64,000 bases of DNA from Psychrobacter sp. I-STPA10 (lineage in GTDB: Bacteria > Pseudomonadota > Gammaproteobacteria > Pseudomonadales > Moraxellaceae). This document shows, piece by piece, positions 9,056 to 20,552 of the stretch; positions within the stretch are counted from its first letter, which is position 1; every line of letters begins with the position of its first letter. Under the pieces are notes generated by a model that did not search any database, was not told where the DNA came from, and was given only the letters and a program-made list of their open reading frames with translations. The stretch is taken from NCBI RefSeq assembly GCF_021012795.1, contig NZ_VFYU01000012.1, positions 124,001-188,000 on the forward strand, read 5' to 3'. Both the position numbers and the translations under genes were made by a program.

Positions 9056-10726
9056 TTAAACTTGAGTTTGATTGGCAAATTGCTCACGCATGGCTTTTTT
9101 ATCATGCTTACCAACAGAAGTTTTTGGCATCTCATCAACAAATATATACTGCTCGGGCACACCATACTTTGGAATCATACCTTTTTGTGCTGCTTGCTCA
9201 GCAATGGCTTTGATGTCTTTTTGCTCCGTCTGCTGATGCTCAGGTTTAAGTACAATAATCGCCAAAGGTCGCTCACCCCATTTTTCATCATACACACCGA
9301 TAACAGCAACATCAGCAACCGCAGGATGCAAGGACAAAATGGTCTCAATCTCAAGCGATGATATCCACTCACCACCTGATTTAATCACATCTTTTAAGCG
9401 GTCAGTAATGCGAATATAGCCATCTTGACGAATATTGGCGATATCTTGGGTGTGCATATACCCGCCTTCCCAAAGCTCTTGACCTGCATCTTCATTTTTA
9501 AAATAGCTTTGGGTCAGCCACGGTGCACGTAATACCAACTCACCCGTTTGTTTACCATCACGAGGTAACAACTGATTATCTGAGTTCCAAATATCTGCCT
9601 CTACCATAATCACAGGTTGACCTGTCATACAGCGGCGATTGATGTCCTGCTCGGTATCCATCTGTGGCTCATTGATGGCAAAACTACTTAAGCTAATCAA
9701 AGGTGCCGTCTCCGACATACCATAACCAGTATATACCTCGATGTTTTGAGCCAATGCAGCTTTAGCAAGCCCCTCAGTCAGTCGTGAACCACCGATAATC
9801 ATTTTCAGACCACCGAAATCTTCTGCACGGCTCTGCCCTTCTTGTAACAACATCTGCAAAATGGTTGGCACACAATGAGTCAAAGTGACTTTTTCATTTT
9901 GAATCAAATCAAACAATACATCAGGTGCATAACGCCCCGGATAGACTTGCTTCAGCCCTACCATGGTTGCGGTAAATGGAAAACCCCACGCATGTACATG
10001 GAACATGGGCGTCAACGGCATATACACATCGCCATAGCTTAGACCTTGTTTTTGTGGCAATACCCCTATTGAAGCCGCCTCAGTTAAGGTATGTAGCACT
10101 AACTGGCGATGGCTAAAGAAAACACCTTTGGGATTACCTGTCGTACCAGAGGTATAAAAAGTACTGGCAATGGTATTCTCATCAAAATCAGCAAATTCAA
10201 ATTCATCACTGGCAGCCTCTAATAACGCCTCATATTCTCCCACCACACGTTTTTGATTGTCACCAAAAATCCCCTCACTACTCACCCCATTATCATCTAG
10301 CCAAATAATGTGCTCTATCGAGGAGTTTTCAAATTGGTAATTTTTGACCAAAGGCGCAAACTCAGAATTTAACAATAATACTTTAGGTTTGGCATGGTTG
10401 ATGGTATATAAAATCTTCTCAGGAGATAAACGAATATTTACTGTTTGAATAATGAATTCAGACATGGGAATGGCAAAATAGGACTCTAAATAGCGATGGC
10501 TATCCCAATCCATCACTGCCACCACATCGCCTTTTTGCAAATTCAAATCTGCCAATACATTCGCCAGTTTATTGATACGTAAAAACAAATCGGCATAAGT
10601 CATGCGTTTTTTGTTGGCATAAACTATCTCTTGGCTAACAGAGACTTGACGGGCACGATTTAATAATTGTTTTATAATTAAAGGGAAATTATAAGCTTCT
10701 GGGGCTGCGGCATAAAGATTTGACAT
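9056..10726 (-). CDS. AMP-forming acyl-CoA synthetase (fatty-acid--CoA ligase)
   Basis: 556 residues of the ANL adenylating family. The P-loop-like motif TSGTTGNPKGV lies at about 193-203, the adenine motif GYGMSE near 338-343, the hinge region ITDRLKDVIKSGGEWISS near 438-455, and the C-terminal Lys in MPKTSVGKHDKKAM. The order and length match medium/long-chain fatty acyl-CoA ligases (AlkK or FadD type), which activate free fatty acids with ATP and CoA. No signal peptide; a membrane-peripheral location is usual for the family. AAGGAAG precedes the ATG. Chain-length preference cannot be told. Confidence 0.88.
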   Translation of the reverse strand: MSNLYAAAPEAYNFPLIIKQLLNRARQVSVSQEIVYANKKRMTYADLFLRINKLANVLADLNLQKGDVVAVMDWDSHRYLESYFAIPMSEFIIQTVNIRLSPEKILYTINHAKPKVLLLNSEFAPLVKNYQFENSSIEHIIWLDDNGVSSEGIFGDNQKRVVGEYEALLEAASDEFEFADFDENTIASTFYTSGTTGNPKGVFFSHRQLVLHTLTEAASIGVLPQKQGLSYGDVYMPLTPMFHVHAWGFPFTATMVGLKQVYPGRYAPDVLFDLIQNEKVTLTHCVPTILQMLLQEGQSRAEDFGGLKMIIGGSRLTEGLAKAALAQNIEVYTGYGMSETAPLISLSSFAINEPQMDTEQDINRRCMTGQPVIMVEADIWNSDNQLLPRDGKQTGELVLRAPWLTQSYFKNEDAGQELWEGGYMHTQDIANIRQDGYIRITDRLKDVIKSGGEWISSLEIETILSLHPAVADVAVIGVYDEKWGERPLAIIVLKPEHQQTEQKDIKAIAEQAAQKGMIPKYGVPEQYIFVDEMPKTSVGKHDKKAMREQFANQTQV

Positions 10727-10869
10727 AACGAGACGACTTCCTTATATGATATGAATTTAACAAATTTAGTAATAATAAAGTAGTAATAATAAATTTTAAT
10801 TATTATAAACATACACATTATTTATGTTATTGAAAAACAGCCCAGTTGTAAAGATAAGCCGTCTTTATA

Positions 10870-11523
10870 TTATGGTAACAGTCGTTGTATGTGCCATGTA
10901 TCATTTTGCTTACCGTATGTATAAAGGATACGGTCATGCATACGATTGGCTCGACCTTGCCAAAATTCAACTGCCTCAATCATCAGCTCATACCCACCCC
11001 AAAACTCAGGTCTTGGTACAATGCTGCCTTGTGGATATTGTGCCTTTAAGTCTGCAAATTTTTGTTCCATCTGTTCACGACTGGCAACCACGCCACTTTG
11101 CGGCTCACTCACCCAAGCTGCCAATTGGCTATCGTGAGGGCGTTTATGATAATAGTCATCTGACTGCTGTGCAGGCAGTTTTTTTATGGCACCACGAATA
11201 CGTACCTGACGCTCAAGCTTATGCCAAAAAAACATTGCTTCTGCTTTTGGATTGACTGCCATATCTTGTGCTTTAGCACTCAGATAGTTAGTATAAAATA
11301 GCAAACTATGTGCTGTTAAGTTACGCATCAATACGATACGTACTGACGGCATACCATCTTCTCCACACGTTGCCAAACTCATGGCGTAAGGCTCATTAAC
11401 GTCTTGCTCTACGGCAGTATCAATCCACTGCTGTAAAAGCTCATAGGCAGTATCTGGTAGATTATCTTCATCGAGTTTGTCTTTTTCATAAGACATCCTG
11501 TGACTGGTAAAATCAATACTCAT
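10870..11523 (-). CDS. pdxH: Pyridoxamine 5'-phosphate oxidase
   Basis: FMN enzyme that oxidises PNP or PMP to pyridoxal 5'-phosphate. The ATG at 11521-11523 is chosen because GAGGA lies 11 bases upstream; an upstream GTG has no SD. The product has EPYAMSLATCGEDGMPSVRIVLMR (substrate/FMN strand), FFWHKLERQVRIRGAIKKL (FMN contacts), SEPQSGVVASREQM and the closing RMHDRILY plus W..QRLLP C-terminus of the family. The start falls 7 bases before the glmM stop on the same strand, so the two genes are translationally close and very likely one operon. Confidence 0.95.
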   Translation of the reverse strand: MSIDFTSHRMSYEKDKLDEDNLPDTAYELLQQWIDTAVEQDVNEPYAMSLATCGEDGMPSVRIVLMRNLTAHSLLFYTNYLSAKAQDMAVNPKAEAMFFWHKLERQVRIRGAIKKLPAQQSDDYYHKRPHDSQLAAWVSEPQSGVVASREQMEQKFADLKAQYPQGSIVPRPEFWGGYELMIEAVEFWQGRANRMHDRILYTYGKQNDTWHIQRLLP

Positions 11524-11530
11524 AATGTGC

Positions 11531-12907
11531 CTAATCCTCACTCATCTCAAGTTCAATTTTCATTGCCAGTTCTTCTGCAAGCTGCTGACAATATGCCGCA
11601 TCATCAGACTCTATCATCACTCGTATCACAGGCTCAGTACCAGACAAACGAATCAATAACCGCCCTTTTCCCTCTAAACTTGCTGATGCTTCATTAAATG
11701 CTTTGACCAATTCTGGATAATCATAAGGATCACGTTTTTTATCCAAACGTACATTAATCAGCGTTTGTGGCAACACATCAAAATCTGCTGTTAACTCACT
11801 CAAAGATTTGCCAGTTTGTGCCATGACTGCCAATACCTGCATCGCTGCCACTAAAGCATCGCCAGTGCGGCTTTTATCCAAACATAAGATATGTCCAGAT
11901 GGTTCACCACCTAATATCCAGCCTTGCGCTTCAAGCCCCTGCATCACATAACGATCACCTACTTTTGCCCGATCAAATGGAATACCTGCTGCTTGCAGTG
12001 CCAACTCTAGACCCATATTACTCATCACTGTACCCACAACACCAGCAACCTTAGTCTCAGCTTGAGTAGCTAGGACATACAAAATACCATCACCATCGAC
12101 AAGCTGACCTTGCTCATCAACCATAATGATACGATCCCCATCACCATCTAAAGCAATCCCAAGATTAGCTTTATTTTCTAATACCGCTTGCTGCAACGAT
12201 TTGGGGTGGGTTGAGCCACATTCATGGTTAATATTAACCCCATTTGGCGTATTATGAATGGCAATAACCTGTGCACCGAGCTCTGCTAACACCCGAGGCG
12301 CAACGCTATAGCCTGCACCATTGGCGCAATCAATCACAATTTTAAGATGCGACAAGTCATATTGATAAGGAAAAGTCCCTTTACAAAACTCAATATAACG
12401 TCCTTTAGCATCGTCAATACGATGATTTTTACCCAGCAGTGCAGGATCAGTAATATCAATCACTGCCGTATTACCACTTCTTTTTGACTCTAAAAGCACA
12501 TCAAGCTTTTTATTAATGGTATTTTGCATCGCATCAGGCAGTTTTTTACCGTCACCAGTAAATAGTTTGATGCCATTATCTTGATAGGGATTATGTGAGG
12601 CAGAGATGACCACGCCAGCATCAGCATGAAAGCTACGAGTAATATGCGAGATGGCAGGGGTTGGTAGTGGACCTGTCATGTGCACATCAACACCAGCAGC
12701 ATTAAATCCTGCTTGCAATGCTGCCTCGATCACATAACCAGATAAACGCGTATCTTTACCAATGACGACGCTGGGTTTACGCTCAGGGTGAGTATTTTGT
12801 TCAACCAATACCTGACCTGTGACATAGCCTAGCTTTAAGATAAAATCAGGTGTGATTGGAAACACACCAAACTGTCCTCGAATACCATCTGTACCAAAAT
12901 AACCCAT
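11531..12907 (-). CDS. glmM: Phosphoglucosamine mutase
   Basis: 458 residues; converts glucosamine-6-P to glucosamine-1-P for UDP-GlcNAc, peptidoglycan and [14 protein letters not shown] is the family start. The phosphoserine loop is [15 protein letters not shown] (Ser about 103), the metal loop [13 protein letters not shown] (about 242-254), the sugar loop GGEPSGHI (about 334) and the phosphate-binding [14 protein letters not shown] near 420. AAGGA sits about 10 bases before the ATG. It overlaps translationally with pdxH downstream. Cytoplasmic and expected to be essential. Confidence 0.96.
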   Translation of the reverse strand: MGYFGTDGIRGQFGVFPITPDFILKLGYVTGQVLVEQNTHPERKPSVVIGKDTRLSGYVIEAALQAGFNAAGVDVHMTGPLPTPAISHITRSFHADAGVVISASHNPYQDNGIKLFTGDGKKLPDAMQNTINKKLDVLLESKRSGNTAVIDITDPALLGKNHRIDDAKGRYIEFCKGTFPYQYDLSHLKIVIDCANGAGYSVAPRVLAELGAQVIAIHNTPNGVNINHECGSTHPKSLQQAVLENKANLGIALDGDGDRIIMVDEQGQLVDGDGILYVLATQAETKVAGVVGTVMSNMGLELALQAAGIPFDRAKVGDRYVMQGLEAQGWILGGEPSGHILCLDKSRTGDALVAAMQVLAVMAQTGKSLSELTADFDVLPQTLINVRLDKKRDPYDYPELVKAFNEASASLEGKGRLLIRLSGTEPVIRVMIESDDAAYCQQLAEELAMKIELEMSED

Positions 12908-13122
12908 GTGTTACCAGTCCTTTTTATTTATCACGTAATTGAATATATTGACTAAAAGTATAAACCCACACAGTATATGGGTCTAGTAATTTTTGTTACC
13001 TCCCATGCCCTATTTTTCAGCCTTTATATACTTTTACAATCACCATCATTAATTATATAAAATTACTTCTATGATAAAATAATAGCAATAAATACTAGAA
13101 GTTATAGAGCCATAGGCTAAAA

Positions 13123-13452
13123 ATGGTCAATCAAAAAATCAATACTTATGCTTATAAACTCGGTTTTATACCCAATTTAGATGATTGGTTAACAGAATTA
13201 AGAACACTTATTAATAATTACAGCAAAAATACTAAGAAAAAAATATTAAGTCCTGCACAAAAAAAAGTCTTTTTAGCCAGCATTGATGCCTTATTCTTTT
13301 TGTATAACAATGGTACTTATTATGAAGTAGATAAAGAGAATAAAGCGAAAATTTCAGCCATAAAAAATGAATTAATCCACTTCTTTGACACTCAAGATTG
13401 GAATGAAGAAGAGCAGGAGCTTTTATATCAAGTTTATTTACATTCGTTTTAA
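13123..13452 (+). CDS. Hypothetical cytoplasmic protein
   Basis: 109 residues, Lys- and Asn-rich, mostly helical in appearance, without signal peptide or membrane segment. Aromatic residues are spread through LTELRTLINNY, ALFFLYNNGTYYEV and WNEEEQELLYQVYLHSF. No SD is clear, but the frame fills the gap between glmM and guaB and faces guaB convergently, with a shared terminator between. I do not recognise the family; a small genus-specific protein is the best description. Confidence 0.5.
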   Translation: MVNQKINTYAYKLGFIPNLDDWLTELRTLINNYSKNTKKKILSPAQKKVFLASIDALFFLYNNGTYYEVDKENKAKISAIKNELIHFFDTQDWNEEEQELLYQVYLHSF

Positions 13453-13498
13453 TGATATTCCTAAACCTTTTCTGTCAATTTAACAAACCTATACACAA

Positions 13499-13529
13499 AA
13501 AAAGCAGCCACTATCTTTTAATGGCTGCT
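13499..13529 (-). terminator. guaB terminator
   Basis: On the minus strand an 8-bp stem AGCAGCCA / TGGCTGCT with an 11-base loop is followed by seven T. It lies about 60 bases after the guaB stop and also faces the convergent small gene. Confidence 0.85.
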
Positions 13530-13590
13530 TGTATTTTTCTACCCTCAAGCAAATTAACAACCTATTAATTGCTACGATGGTTAACGATGG

Positions 13591-15087
<1,497 letters not shown>

Positions 15088-15117
15088 TCAAAATTGTGGT
15101 CACAGTAAGTGGTTATA

Positions 15118-15315
15118 GGGTCTGTTGAACTTTCACCCCGTTAGGCTAATATCTACAAGGATACAGCTACTTTTTACTTTCATATAAAAAATGGCTAAAT
15201 TTGCATAATGAAGCGTTAATGAACTTGTTAAAATCTTGATATTAATAAGTTTATTGCCTTGATTAAGTCAAATTTTTCTCAATTTTTCCTATGAAGATGA
15301 ATGTTCAACAGACCC
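15118..15315. mobile_element. MITE-like element with 18-bp terminal inverted repeats
   Basis: 198-bp element. The left end reads GGGTCTGTTGAACTTTCA and the right end, reverse-complemented, GGGTCTGTTGAACATTCA: 17 of 18 identical. The dinucleotide TA flanks both ends directly (15116-15117 and 15316-15317), fitting a TA target duplication as made by IS630/Tc1-type transposases. The interior is AT-rich and has no ORF, so it is non-autonomous. It sits 55 bases upstream of guaB. Confidence 0.75.
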
Positions 15316-15542
15316 TAATTAAATTCATCATCTGTATTTAGTAGACCGACTGCTTTTATATCCTTGTTATACCGTAACATTGGTATAATCTGTATAAATA
15401 GCATCAGCCTAGCTATAAAATAACCGCGTATTATAGCAAACTTTATCCAAAACCAGCTACAAACTCTACAAAAACTCAACACCTAACTAGGGACTGTTAC
15501 ACCGTCATCTTTATGTAAAAAATAGCTGTATCCCTTGTAAGT

Positions 15543-15684
15543 ACCTCACTCTCAACTTCTACCCCCTCCTAGCCTCCCCGTTAAAAAAGAAGGAGGAACT
15601 GGCTTTTAAGTCCTCCCCTTACTTCAAGGGGAGAGTTTGGGAGGGATCATATATCAATTTAGTAAAATAAGTTGAGAGTGAGGT
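15543..15684. mobile_element. MITE-like element with 16-bp perfect TIRs and 8-bp target duplication
   Basis: 142-bp element bounded by ACCTCACTCTCAACTT and its exact reverse complement. The octamer TTGTAAGT flanks both sides (15535-15542 and 15685-15692), a clean 8-bp target-site duplication. The interior is itself partly palindromic (CCCTCCT... and CTCCCCTTACTTCAAGGGGAG... GGGAGGG). No coding capacity. The perfect duplication suggests a fairly recent insertion; the mobilising transposase is not in this window. Confidence 0.8.
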
Positions 15685-15734
15685 TTGTAAGTATAAGTCT
15701 GATTTAACAAACCTTATTACCAATAAATATAAAA

Positions 15735-17633
15735 TTATGTACGTGATACCAATGTGATACGCTCAGTTGGCAAATAATTTTCTTGCTCCTCTTTAAGATA
15801 AGTCACCATCTGCTCACGGATAGCACATTCCAAAATCCATGTATTTTGTGGTCCATCAGAGCTAACCTTACAGCGCATTTTGATGGTTTCTTCCGTTACA
15901 TCTGTAATTAATAGCTCAGGTTGTTGATTTTTATCCCACAACTCATGCGCCTTCACCAACGCAAAAAATTTCTTTCTAATTTGCTCAATATTCGCACCAT
16001 AATCTATATACAAATAAATTGCTGAAGACTGAGCAGGATTAGTATGAGACCAGTTCTCCAAAGTCTCAGTCACAAAATACTTCATGGGCACAATCATACG
16101 TTTGTTATCCCATGTCTTTAATACTGCATAGGTATAGCGCAAGTCTTCTACCTCACACCACACACCATCAAGCATCACCGTATCACCAATACGTACTGGC
16201 TGAGTAATGGCAACTTGCACTCCAGCGATAATATTACCCAATGTTGGCTGTGCGGCGACGCCCAATATAACCCCAGCAATACCCGCCGAAGTCAGCAAAG
16301 TTTTACCCAAACCTTCTAAGTCAGCAAACTCTGCTAGACTTATCCACACCCCACCAATAATCATTACAAAAATAAAGACACGGCGAAATACGGATAAATA
16401 AGTACGCCTTTTGCGCTCTTGTTTAAACTGCTCATCATCTAAATTTTCAATTTGTAGATTTTGATAACGATTGGCAAAAAAATTGATGATGCGTATGCCT
16501 AGCCACAAACAACTAAATACCAAACACACCCATAAAATTGGCTGCGTCGACACCGCAATGGCAGGAATGCTAGGTAAGCCACCTGATACTAAAGTAAATA
16601 CTAAAACAAAACTCACAGTCACTGCAAAAGGGGTGGTAATCTTACTAAAAAAATCTGCCACGCTGTGATTAGAAACCGTCACGTCACCTTGTTTCTTTTT
16701 GTGATTGGCATACCAATTGATACACTTTTCCACACCTTGACTAAACACCCAGCCTAACCCTAATGTTAACAACATAAATAACAGTAAAGCCAAATATTCC
16801 CAAATACTGATACCAAAAAACTTACTGACCAACCAATCTGGCAAATAACGTTCAAACTCAGCAGGTTTATGCACATCATACAAAGCATCAATATTAATGA
16901 CTGTTTGTGATGAAAACACCCAAATAGGGGCATTATCTTTAACCCGTACTCGCTCCATAAATATCGGAATATTGCGAGATTTATAACTGATATAACCAAG
17001 CTTAATAGAGCGGCGTGGAATACCCATGATGCTATTTTGACTACCAATCGGTGGCTCTATTAATCCATCGGGACGGTCTGGTAAGTCATCATAAAGATAT
17101 AAATTATTCTCAAGTAACAGATAATCAAGCTTTTGAGCCAAATCTGCACTGAGCGTGGTTTGCTGCTCGGTAGGAATAGAATTAAGATTTAACGCATACG
17201 CCGCCAAGCCAAACTTTTTTTGTGCAATGGCAGTTTGAAAAAACTCAATGCTGGCGAGCGGCGTTTGTAAATTAGCAGGGGTTTTTAAGGGAGGTAAGCC
17301 TTGATTAAGGCTAGTCAGTGGATAGTACGCTTGATTGTACTCTCCAGTCAGCGCATTGTTTGCTTGTAATTGGCTGGCATGATTGGTTTGTGAATTGGGT
17401 TCTCGAACCAAACTTTGAGCTTCTCCAATCCATTGCTGCTGTATATAGTCCGTTAAAGTATCAGGCTGCTCAATGATTTGACTAGATGCTTGATTAGATG
17501 CTTGATTAGTTTCAGCAGCCTGAGCATCTGTTGCCATCACACTCATATAAATGACAACAATGCCTATTACTACAGTTAACATTAAACAACTGACATATCT
17601 AGCCGAAGAAATTGCTTCTTTACCATCCCTCAT
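15735..17633 (-). CDS. Mechanosensitive ion channel of the MscS family, with periplasmic N-terminal domain
   Basis: 632 residues from the ATG at 17631-17633, which has AGGGAG 5 bases upstream. A hydrophobic signal-anchor (about 16-32) precedes a long extracytoplasmic region to about 270. Membrane segments follow at about 270-290, 340-360, 370-390 and 420-440. The MscS pore/beta signature is GVILGVAAQPTLGNIIAGVQ, then ITQPVRIGDTVMLDG (about 455-490). The C-terminal cytoplasmic alpha/beta domain ends near 630. This is the plan of larger MscS homologues that release solutes on membrane tension; ion or osmolyte preference is unknown. No operon partners. Confidence 0.88.
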   Translation of the reverse strand: MRDGKEAISSARYVSCLMLTVVIGIVVIYMSVMATDAQAAETNQASNQASSQIIEQPDTLTDYIQQQWIGEAQSLVREPNSQTNHASQLQANNALTGEYNQAYYPLTSLNQGLPPLKTPANLQTPLASIEFFQTAIAQKKFGLAAYALNLNSIPTEQQTTLSADLAQKLDYLLLENNLYLYDDLPDRPDGLIEPPIGSQNSIMGIPRRSIKLGYISYKSRNIPIFMERVRVKDNAPIWVFSSQTVINIDALYDVHKPAEFERYLPDWLVSKFFGISIWEYLALLLFMLLTLGLGWVFSQGVEKCINWYANHKKKQGDVTVSNHSVADFFSKITTPFAVTVSFVLVFTLVSGGLPSIPAIAVSTQPILWVCLVFSCLWLGIRIINFFANRYQNLQIENLDDEQFKQERKRRTYLSVFRRVFIFVMIIGGVWISLAEFADLEGLGKTLLTSAGIAGVILGVAAQPTLGNIIAGVQVAITQPVRIGDTVMLDGVWCEVEDLRYTYAVLKTWDNKRMIVPMKYFVTETLENWSHTNPAQSSAIYLYIDYGANIEQIRKKFFALVKAHELWDKNQQPELLITDVTEETIKMRCKVSSDGPQNTWILECAIREQMVTYLKEEQENYLPTERITLVSRT

Positions 17634-17725
17634 TAACACTCCCTACCAACAAACTCACTAGCCTATTATTAGCAGGTAATTTATTGATGATTATTCAATA
17701 TTCTTATCTTAGTTTGACCATAAAA

Positions 17726-19243
17726 TTAACTCTCTCTGCGCCATGTTGTCCCTTGACGACTGTCTTCTAATACCACACCTTGCGCTTTTAGCAGCTCACG
17801 TATCTCATCTGCTCGGGCAAACTCTTTATTGGCTTTGGCTGCTTGTCTGTTAGCAATCAACGCTTCAATTTGTTCAGTGCTAAGCCCATTATCTGTTTGC
17901 AAACCAGTCGATGCCTGCAAAAAATCTTGCGCACTGTTTTGTAAGATATTCAAACTTGCTGCCAAAGTTTTTAATTGGCTCAATAAAGTTGCAACCTCAG
18001 CAACTTGCTCCGCTTTCACCGCTATATTAATGTCTTTTGCCAAGCCAAACAGCACACTAATAGCTGCGGCGGTATTAAAGTCATCATTCATCACCCGCAC
18101 AAACTCTCTACCCACTTCTGAGGTATAAACCACATCTGTCTTATTTGCTTTATCTGTATCTGCCTTATGGCTATCATTCTTGGCATCTGCCAACAACTGT
18201 TCAGCATTTTTTATCGCTTGATATAAGCGCGTCAATCCAGTATGAGCATCGTTTAATGCCGTATCCGAAAAGTTGACCTGACTACGATAATGGCTAGACA
18301 AAATAAAGAAGCGGATAGTCTCAGGGTTATATTGCTGCATCACCTCACGAATGGTAAAAAAATTGCCCAATGATTTTGACATTTTTTCGCCATCAACATT
18401 GATAAAACCCACATGCATCCAATGATTGGCATAGGTGCAGCCAGTGGTCGCTTCTGACTGTGCAATCTCATTTTCATGATGTGGAAACTGTAAATCATGT
18501 CCACCACCATGAATATCAAAGGTGTTACTCAAACACTTTATCGACATTGCCGAACACTCAATGTGCCAACCAGGGCGACCATCTCCCCATGCAGATGCCC
18601 AATGTGGCTCACTAGGTTTGGCTGCCTTCCACAACACAAAGTCAAATGGATTGCGCTTAATCGTATCCACTTCTACTCGAGAGCCTGCCTGCATCTCATC
18701 AAGCTGACGACCTGACAGTTTGCCATACTCAGCAAAACTATCAACCGCATAATATACATCACCATTATCAGCAGCATAGGCATGATTGCTACTAACCAAC
18801 TTGGCAATCATCTCTTGCATCTCCTCGATATGCGCTGTGGCTCTCGGCTCAATATCAGGCGATACACAGCCCAATGCAGCGGCATCTTCGTGCATGGCTT
18901 TGGTAAATCTTTGCGTCAGCGCACCAATGCTTTCATTATTTTGCTGCGCACGGGCGATAATTTTGTCATCAATATCGGTGATATTACGTACATAGGTCAC
19001 TTCATAACCTAACTGCCGAAACCAACGCACAATCATATCAAATGCAACCATGACCCGAGCATGTCCAATATGACAATAATCATAAACAGTCATACCACAC
19101 ACATACATATCCACCTTACCTGCTTGCAATGGCTCAAATTTCTGCTTTTGATTATTCATTGAGTTATATACAAATAAAGGGGCAATTTGCTGTGACTGTG
19201 ATAAAGACAAAGGTGTTGATAAGCTTTGCGTTGCTGCCGTCAT
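17726..19243 (-). CDS. cysS: Cysteinyl-tRNA synthetase
   Basis: About 505 residues; charges tRNA-Cys. The ATG at 19241-19243 has AAGGA 10 bases upstream; an ATG three codons earlier is too close to that SD. After an unusual 25-30 residue N-terminal extension, the zinc/cysteine site [11 protein letters not shown] and HIGHARV (class I HIGH) appear, then GWHIECSAM (zinc Cys), [11 protein letters not shown] and KMSKSLGNF. The C-terminus ends with the usual [22 protein letters not shown]-type tail. Cytoplasmic, monocistronic. Confidence 0.95.
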   Translation of the reverse strand: MTAATQSLSTPLSLSQSQQIAPLFVYNSMNNQKQKFEPLQAGKVDMYVCGMTVYDYCHIGHARVMVAFDMIVRWFRQLGYEVTYVRNITDIDDKIIARAQQNNESIGALTQRFTKAMHEDAAALGCVSPDIEPRATAHIEEMQEMIAKLVSSNHAYAADNGDVYYAVDSFAEYGKLSGRQLDEMQAGSRVEVDTIKRNPFDFVLWKAAKPSEPHWASAWGDGRPGWHIECSAMSIKCLSNTFDIHGGGHDLQFPHHENEIAQSEATTGCTYANHWMHVGFINVDGEKMSKSLGNFFTIREVMQQYNPETIRFFILSSHYRSQVNFSDTALNDAHTGLTRLYQAIKNAEQLLADAKNDSHKADTDKANKTDVVYTSEVGREFVRVMNDDFNTAAAISVLFGLAKDINIAVKAEQVAEVATLLSQLKTLAASLNILQNSAQDFLQASTGLQTDNGLSTEQIEALIANRQAAKANKEFARADEIRELLKAQGVVLEDSRQGTTWRRES

Positions 19244-19252
19244 GACATTCAT

Positions 19253-19642
19253 ATCCTTACAACTATAATTAACAAAATGGACTAATAAGATAAATCAATA
19301 AAATAGGTTATTATTACTCAAAAACTATCACATACCAAATAAACATAAATGCCATTAAAACAAATGATTTTAATATAAACCATTGACCAAAACACTTTAA
19401 CATCTAAATCTAAATCCAAAAAAACAAACTATAAACACGCTTGATTTTAACTACAGTAAGCACGGCCAATACCCTGCTGGATTTTAGGCAAGCCATAGAC
19501 ATAGTAAACTTACTTCAATCCGCTATAATTCATACACTAATCACTGTAAACTAATAGCCTGCAATCATAACCTAATATAGCTAAAGAACAACTAAACAGC
19601 CGACACGTTAGCAAAACATTGATTAAACTGCAAGGACGACAC
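19253..19642. other. Intergenic region between divergent cysS and adenosyltransferase genes
   Basis: About 390 bases without a credible gene. It must hold both divergent promoters. I see AT-rich tracts but no riboswitch-like structure; in particular no cobalamin-riboswitch signature in front of the adenosyltransferase. Confidence 0.5.
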
Positions 19643-20305
19643 ATGGGCAATCGACTCAGCAAAATATATACACGCACAGGGGATAATGGCAAAACGGGCA
19701 TGGCAGATGGTAGCCGAGTGAGCAAAGCAGATAACATCTTTACTGTTATGGGCGATATTGATGAGCTTAACGCACATATTGGTATGATTAGAGCCTTATT
19801 AACAACAGCATCATCGACTAAGATGCCTGCACCCACTAATCCAACACCCTGCAAAATCAGCCACTATCAGCATCAACTTAGTATCATTCAACACCTTTTA
19901 TTTAACATTGGTGGCGAATTGGCAATGCCTGAATATCAAGGTGTCAAGACGCAGCATATCGACTGGCTTGAAGCAGATATTGATGCGATGAATGCTCACT
20001 TGCAACCCCTCAAAGACTTTATCTTGCCAGCAGGCAAGCCGTTAACCTGCCAAATTCACATCGCACGTACTGTATGTCGCCGTGCTGAGCGTCATGCTGC
20101 ACGACTCAATGAAGACAAGCCCAATGCGCTATCAACCACCACCTATCAATTTATCAACCGTCTATCTGACTGGTTGTTTGTTTTTGCTCGGCTTAGCAGT
20201 CACACCGCTTTTTTGGCAACTGACGATGAACAGAACAATCCCAGTCAAGAAGTGTTATGGGATAAAAATATTTTAGATAACTTTAATCAAAGCAATCAGA
20301 CTTAG
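19643..20305 (+). CDS. PduO-type ATP:cob(I)alamin adenosyltransferase
   Basis: 220 residues from the ATG at 19643 (AAGGA 8 bases upstream). It transfers the adenosyl group of ATP to cob(I)alamin, giving adenosylcobalamin. The N-terminal ATP motif is SKIYTRTGDNGKTG..DGSRVSK; FILPAG lies near 130 and the substrate/ATP motif RTVCRRAERHAARL near 147-160, all typical of the PduO/MMAB fold. About 30 residues between FTVMGDIDELNAHIG and YQHQLSIIQHLLFNIGGELA are a Pro/Thr-rich insertion. No B12-dependent enzyme is adjacent. Confidence 0.9.
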   Translation: MGNRLSKIYTRTGDNGKTGMADGSRVSKADNIFTVMGDIDELNAHIGMIRALLTTASSTKMPAPTNPTPCKISHYQHQLSIIQHLLFNIGGELAMPEYQGVKTQHIDWLEADIDAMNAHLQPLKDFILPAGKPLTCQIHIARTVCRRAERHAARLNEDKPNALSTTTYQFINRLSDWLFVFARLSSHTAFLATDDEQNNPSQEVLWDKNILDNFNQSNQT

Positions 20306-20337
20306 CCTTTATTTACAGTGCATTTTCAACAACTCAA

Positions 20338-20445
20338 TATAGTCTGCCCAATATAAATCCACCACGGTGTTAACCTCACTCGATGTACTACTTGTACTAT
20401 CTTCACTCGGTTGCCTTGTGGTGAAATTATATTAGATTGACTATA
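20338..20445. repeat. Short imperfect inverted-repeat element (MITE-like)
   Basis: 108-bp element with ends TATAGTC...AATATAA..CACCAC and its reverse complement; about 21 of 28 terminal positions match. The centre contains GTACTACTTGTACTATC. It lies in the convergent gap between the adenosyltransferase and a lipoprotein gene. Elements of this style are, from memory, common between genes in Psychrobacter/Moraxella; a genome-wide count would settle it. Confidence 0.55.
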
Positions 20446-20456
20446 GCAAATAAAAA

Positions 20457-20498
20457 ACGACAATTTTTAGCTAAGATATATGTAGCAAAAATTGTCGT
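20457..20498. terminator. Bidirectional terminator between convergent genes
   Basis: ACGACAATTTTT pairs with AAAAATTGTCGT around an AT loop (one bulge), with A-run and T-rich flanks. It separates the plus-strand adenosyltransferase gene from the minus-strand lipoprotein gene. Confidence 0.6.
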
Positions 20499-20552
20499 AG
20501 CTCATAGAAAATATATTAAACAAAACACAATTTTATTTTTAATAAAAATTAT

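Noticed and set aside
10824-11255. A 143-codon plus-strand frame opposite pdxH
   Set aside because: Antisense shadow of a conserved gene; no SD and no recognisable domain.
19253-19642. A cobalamin riboswitch in front of the adenosyltransferase gene
   Set aside because: No B12-box-like sequence or matching stem set could be seen in the leader.
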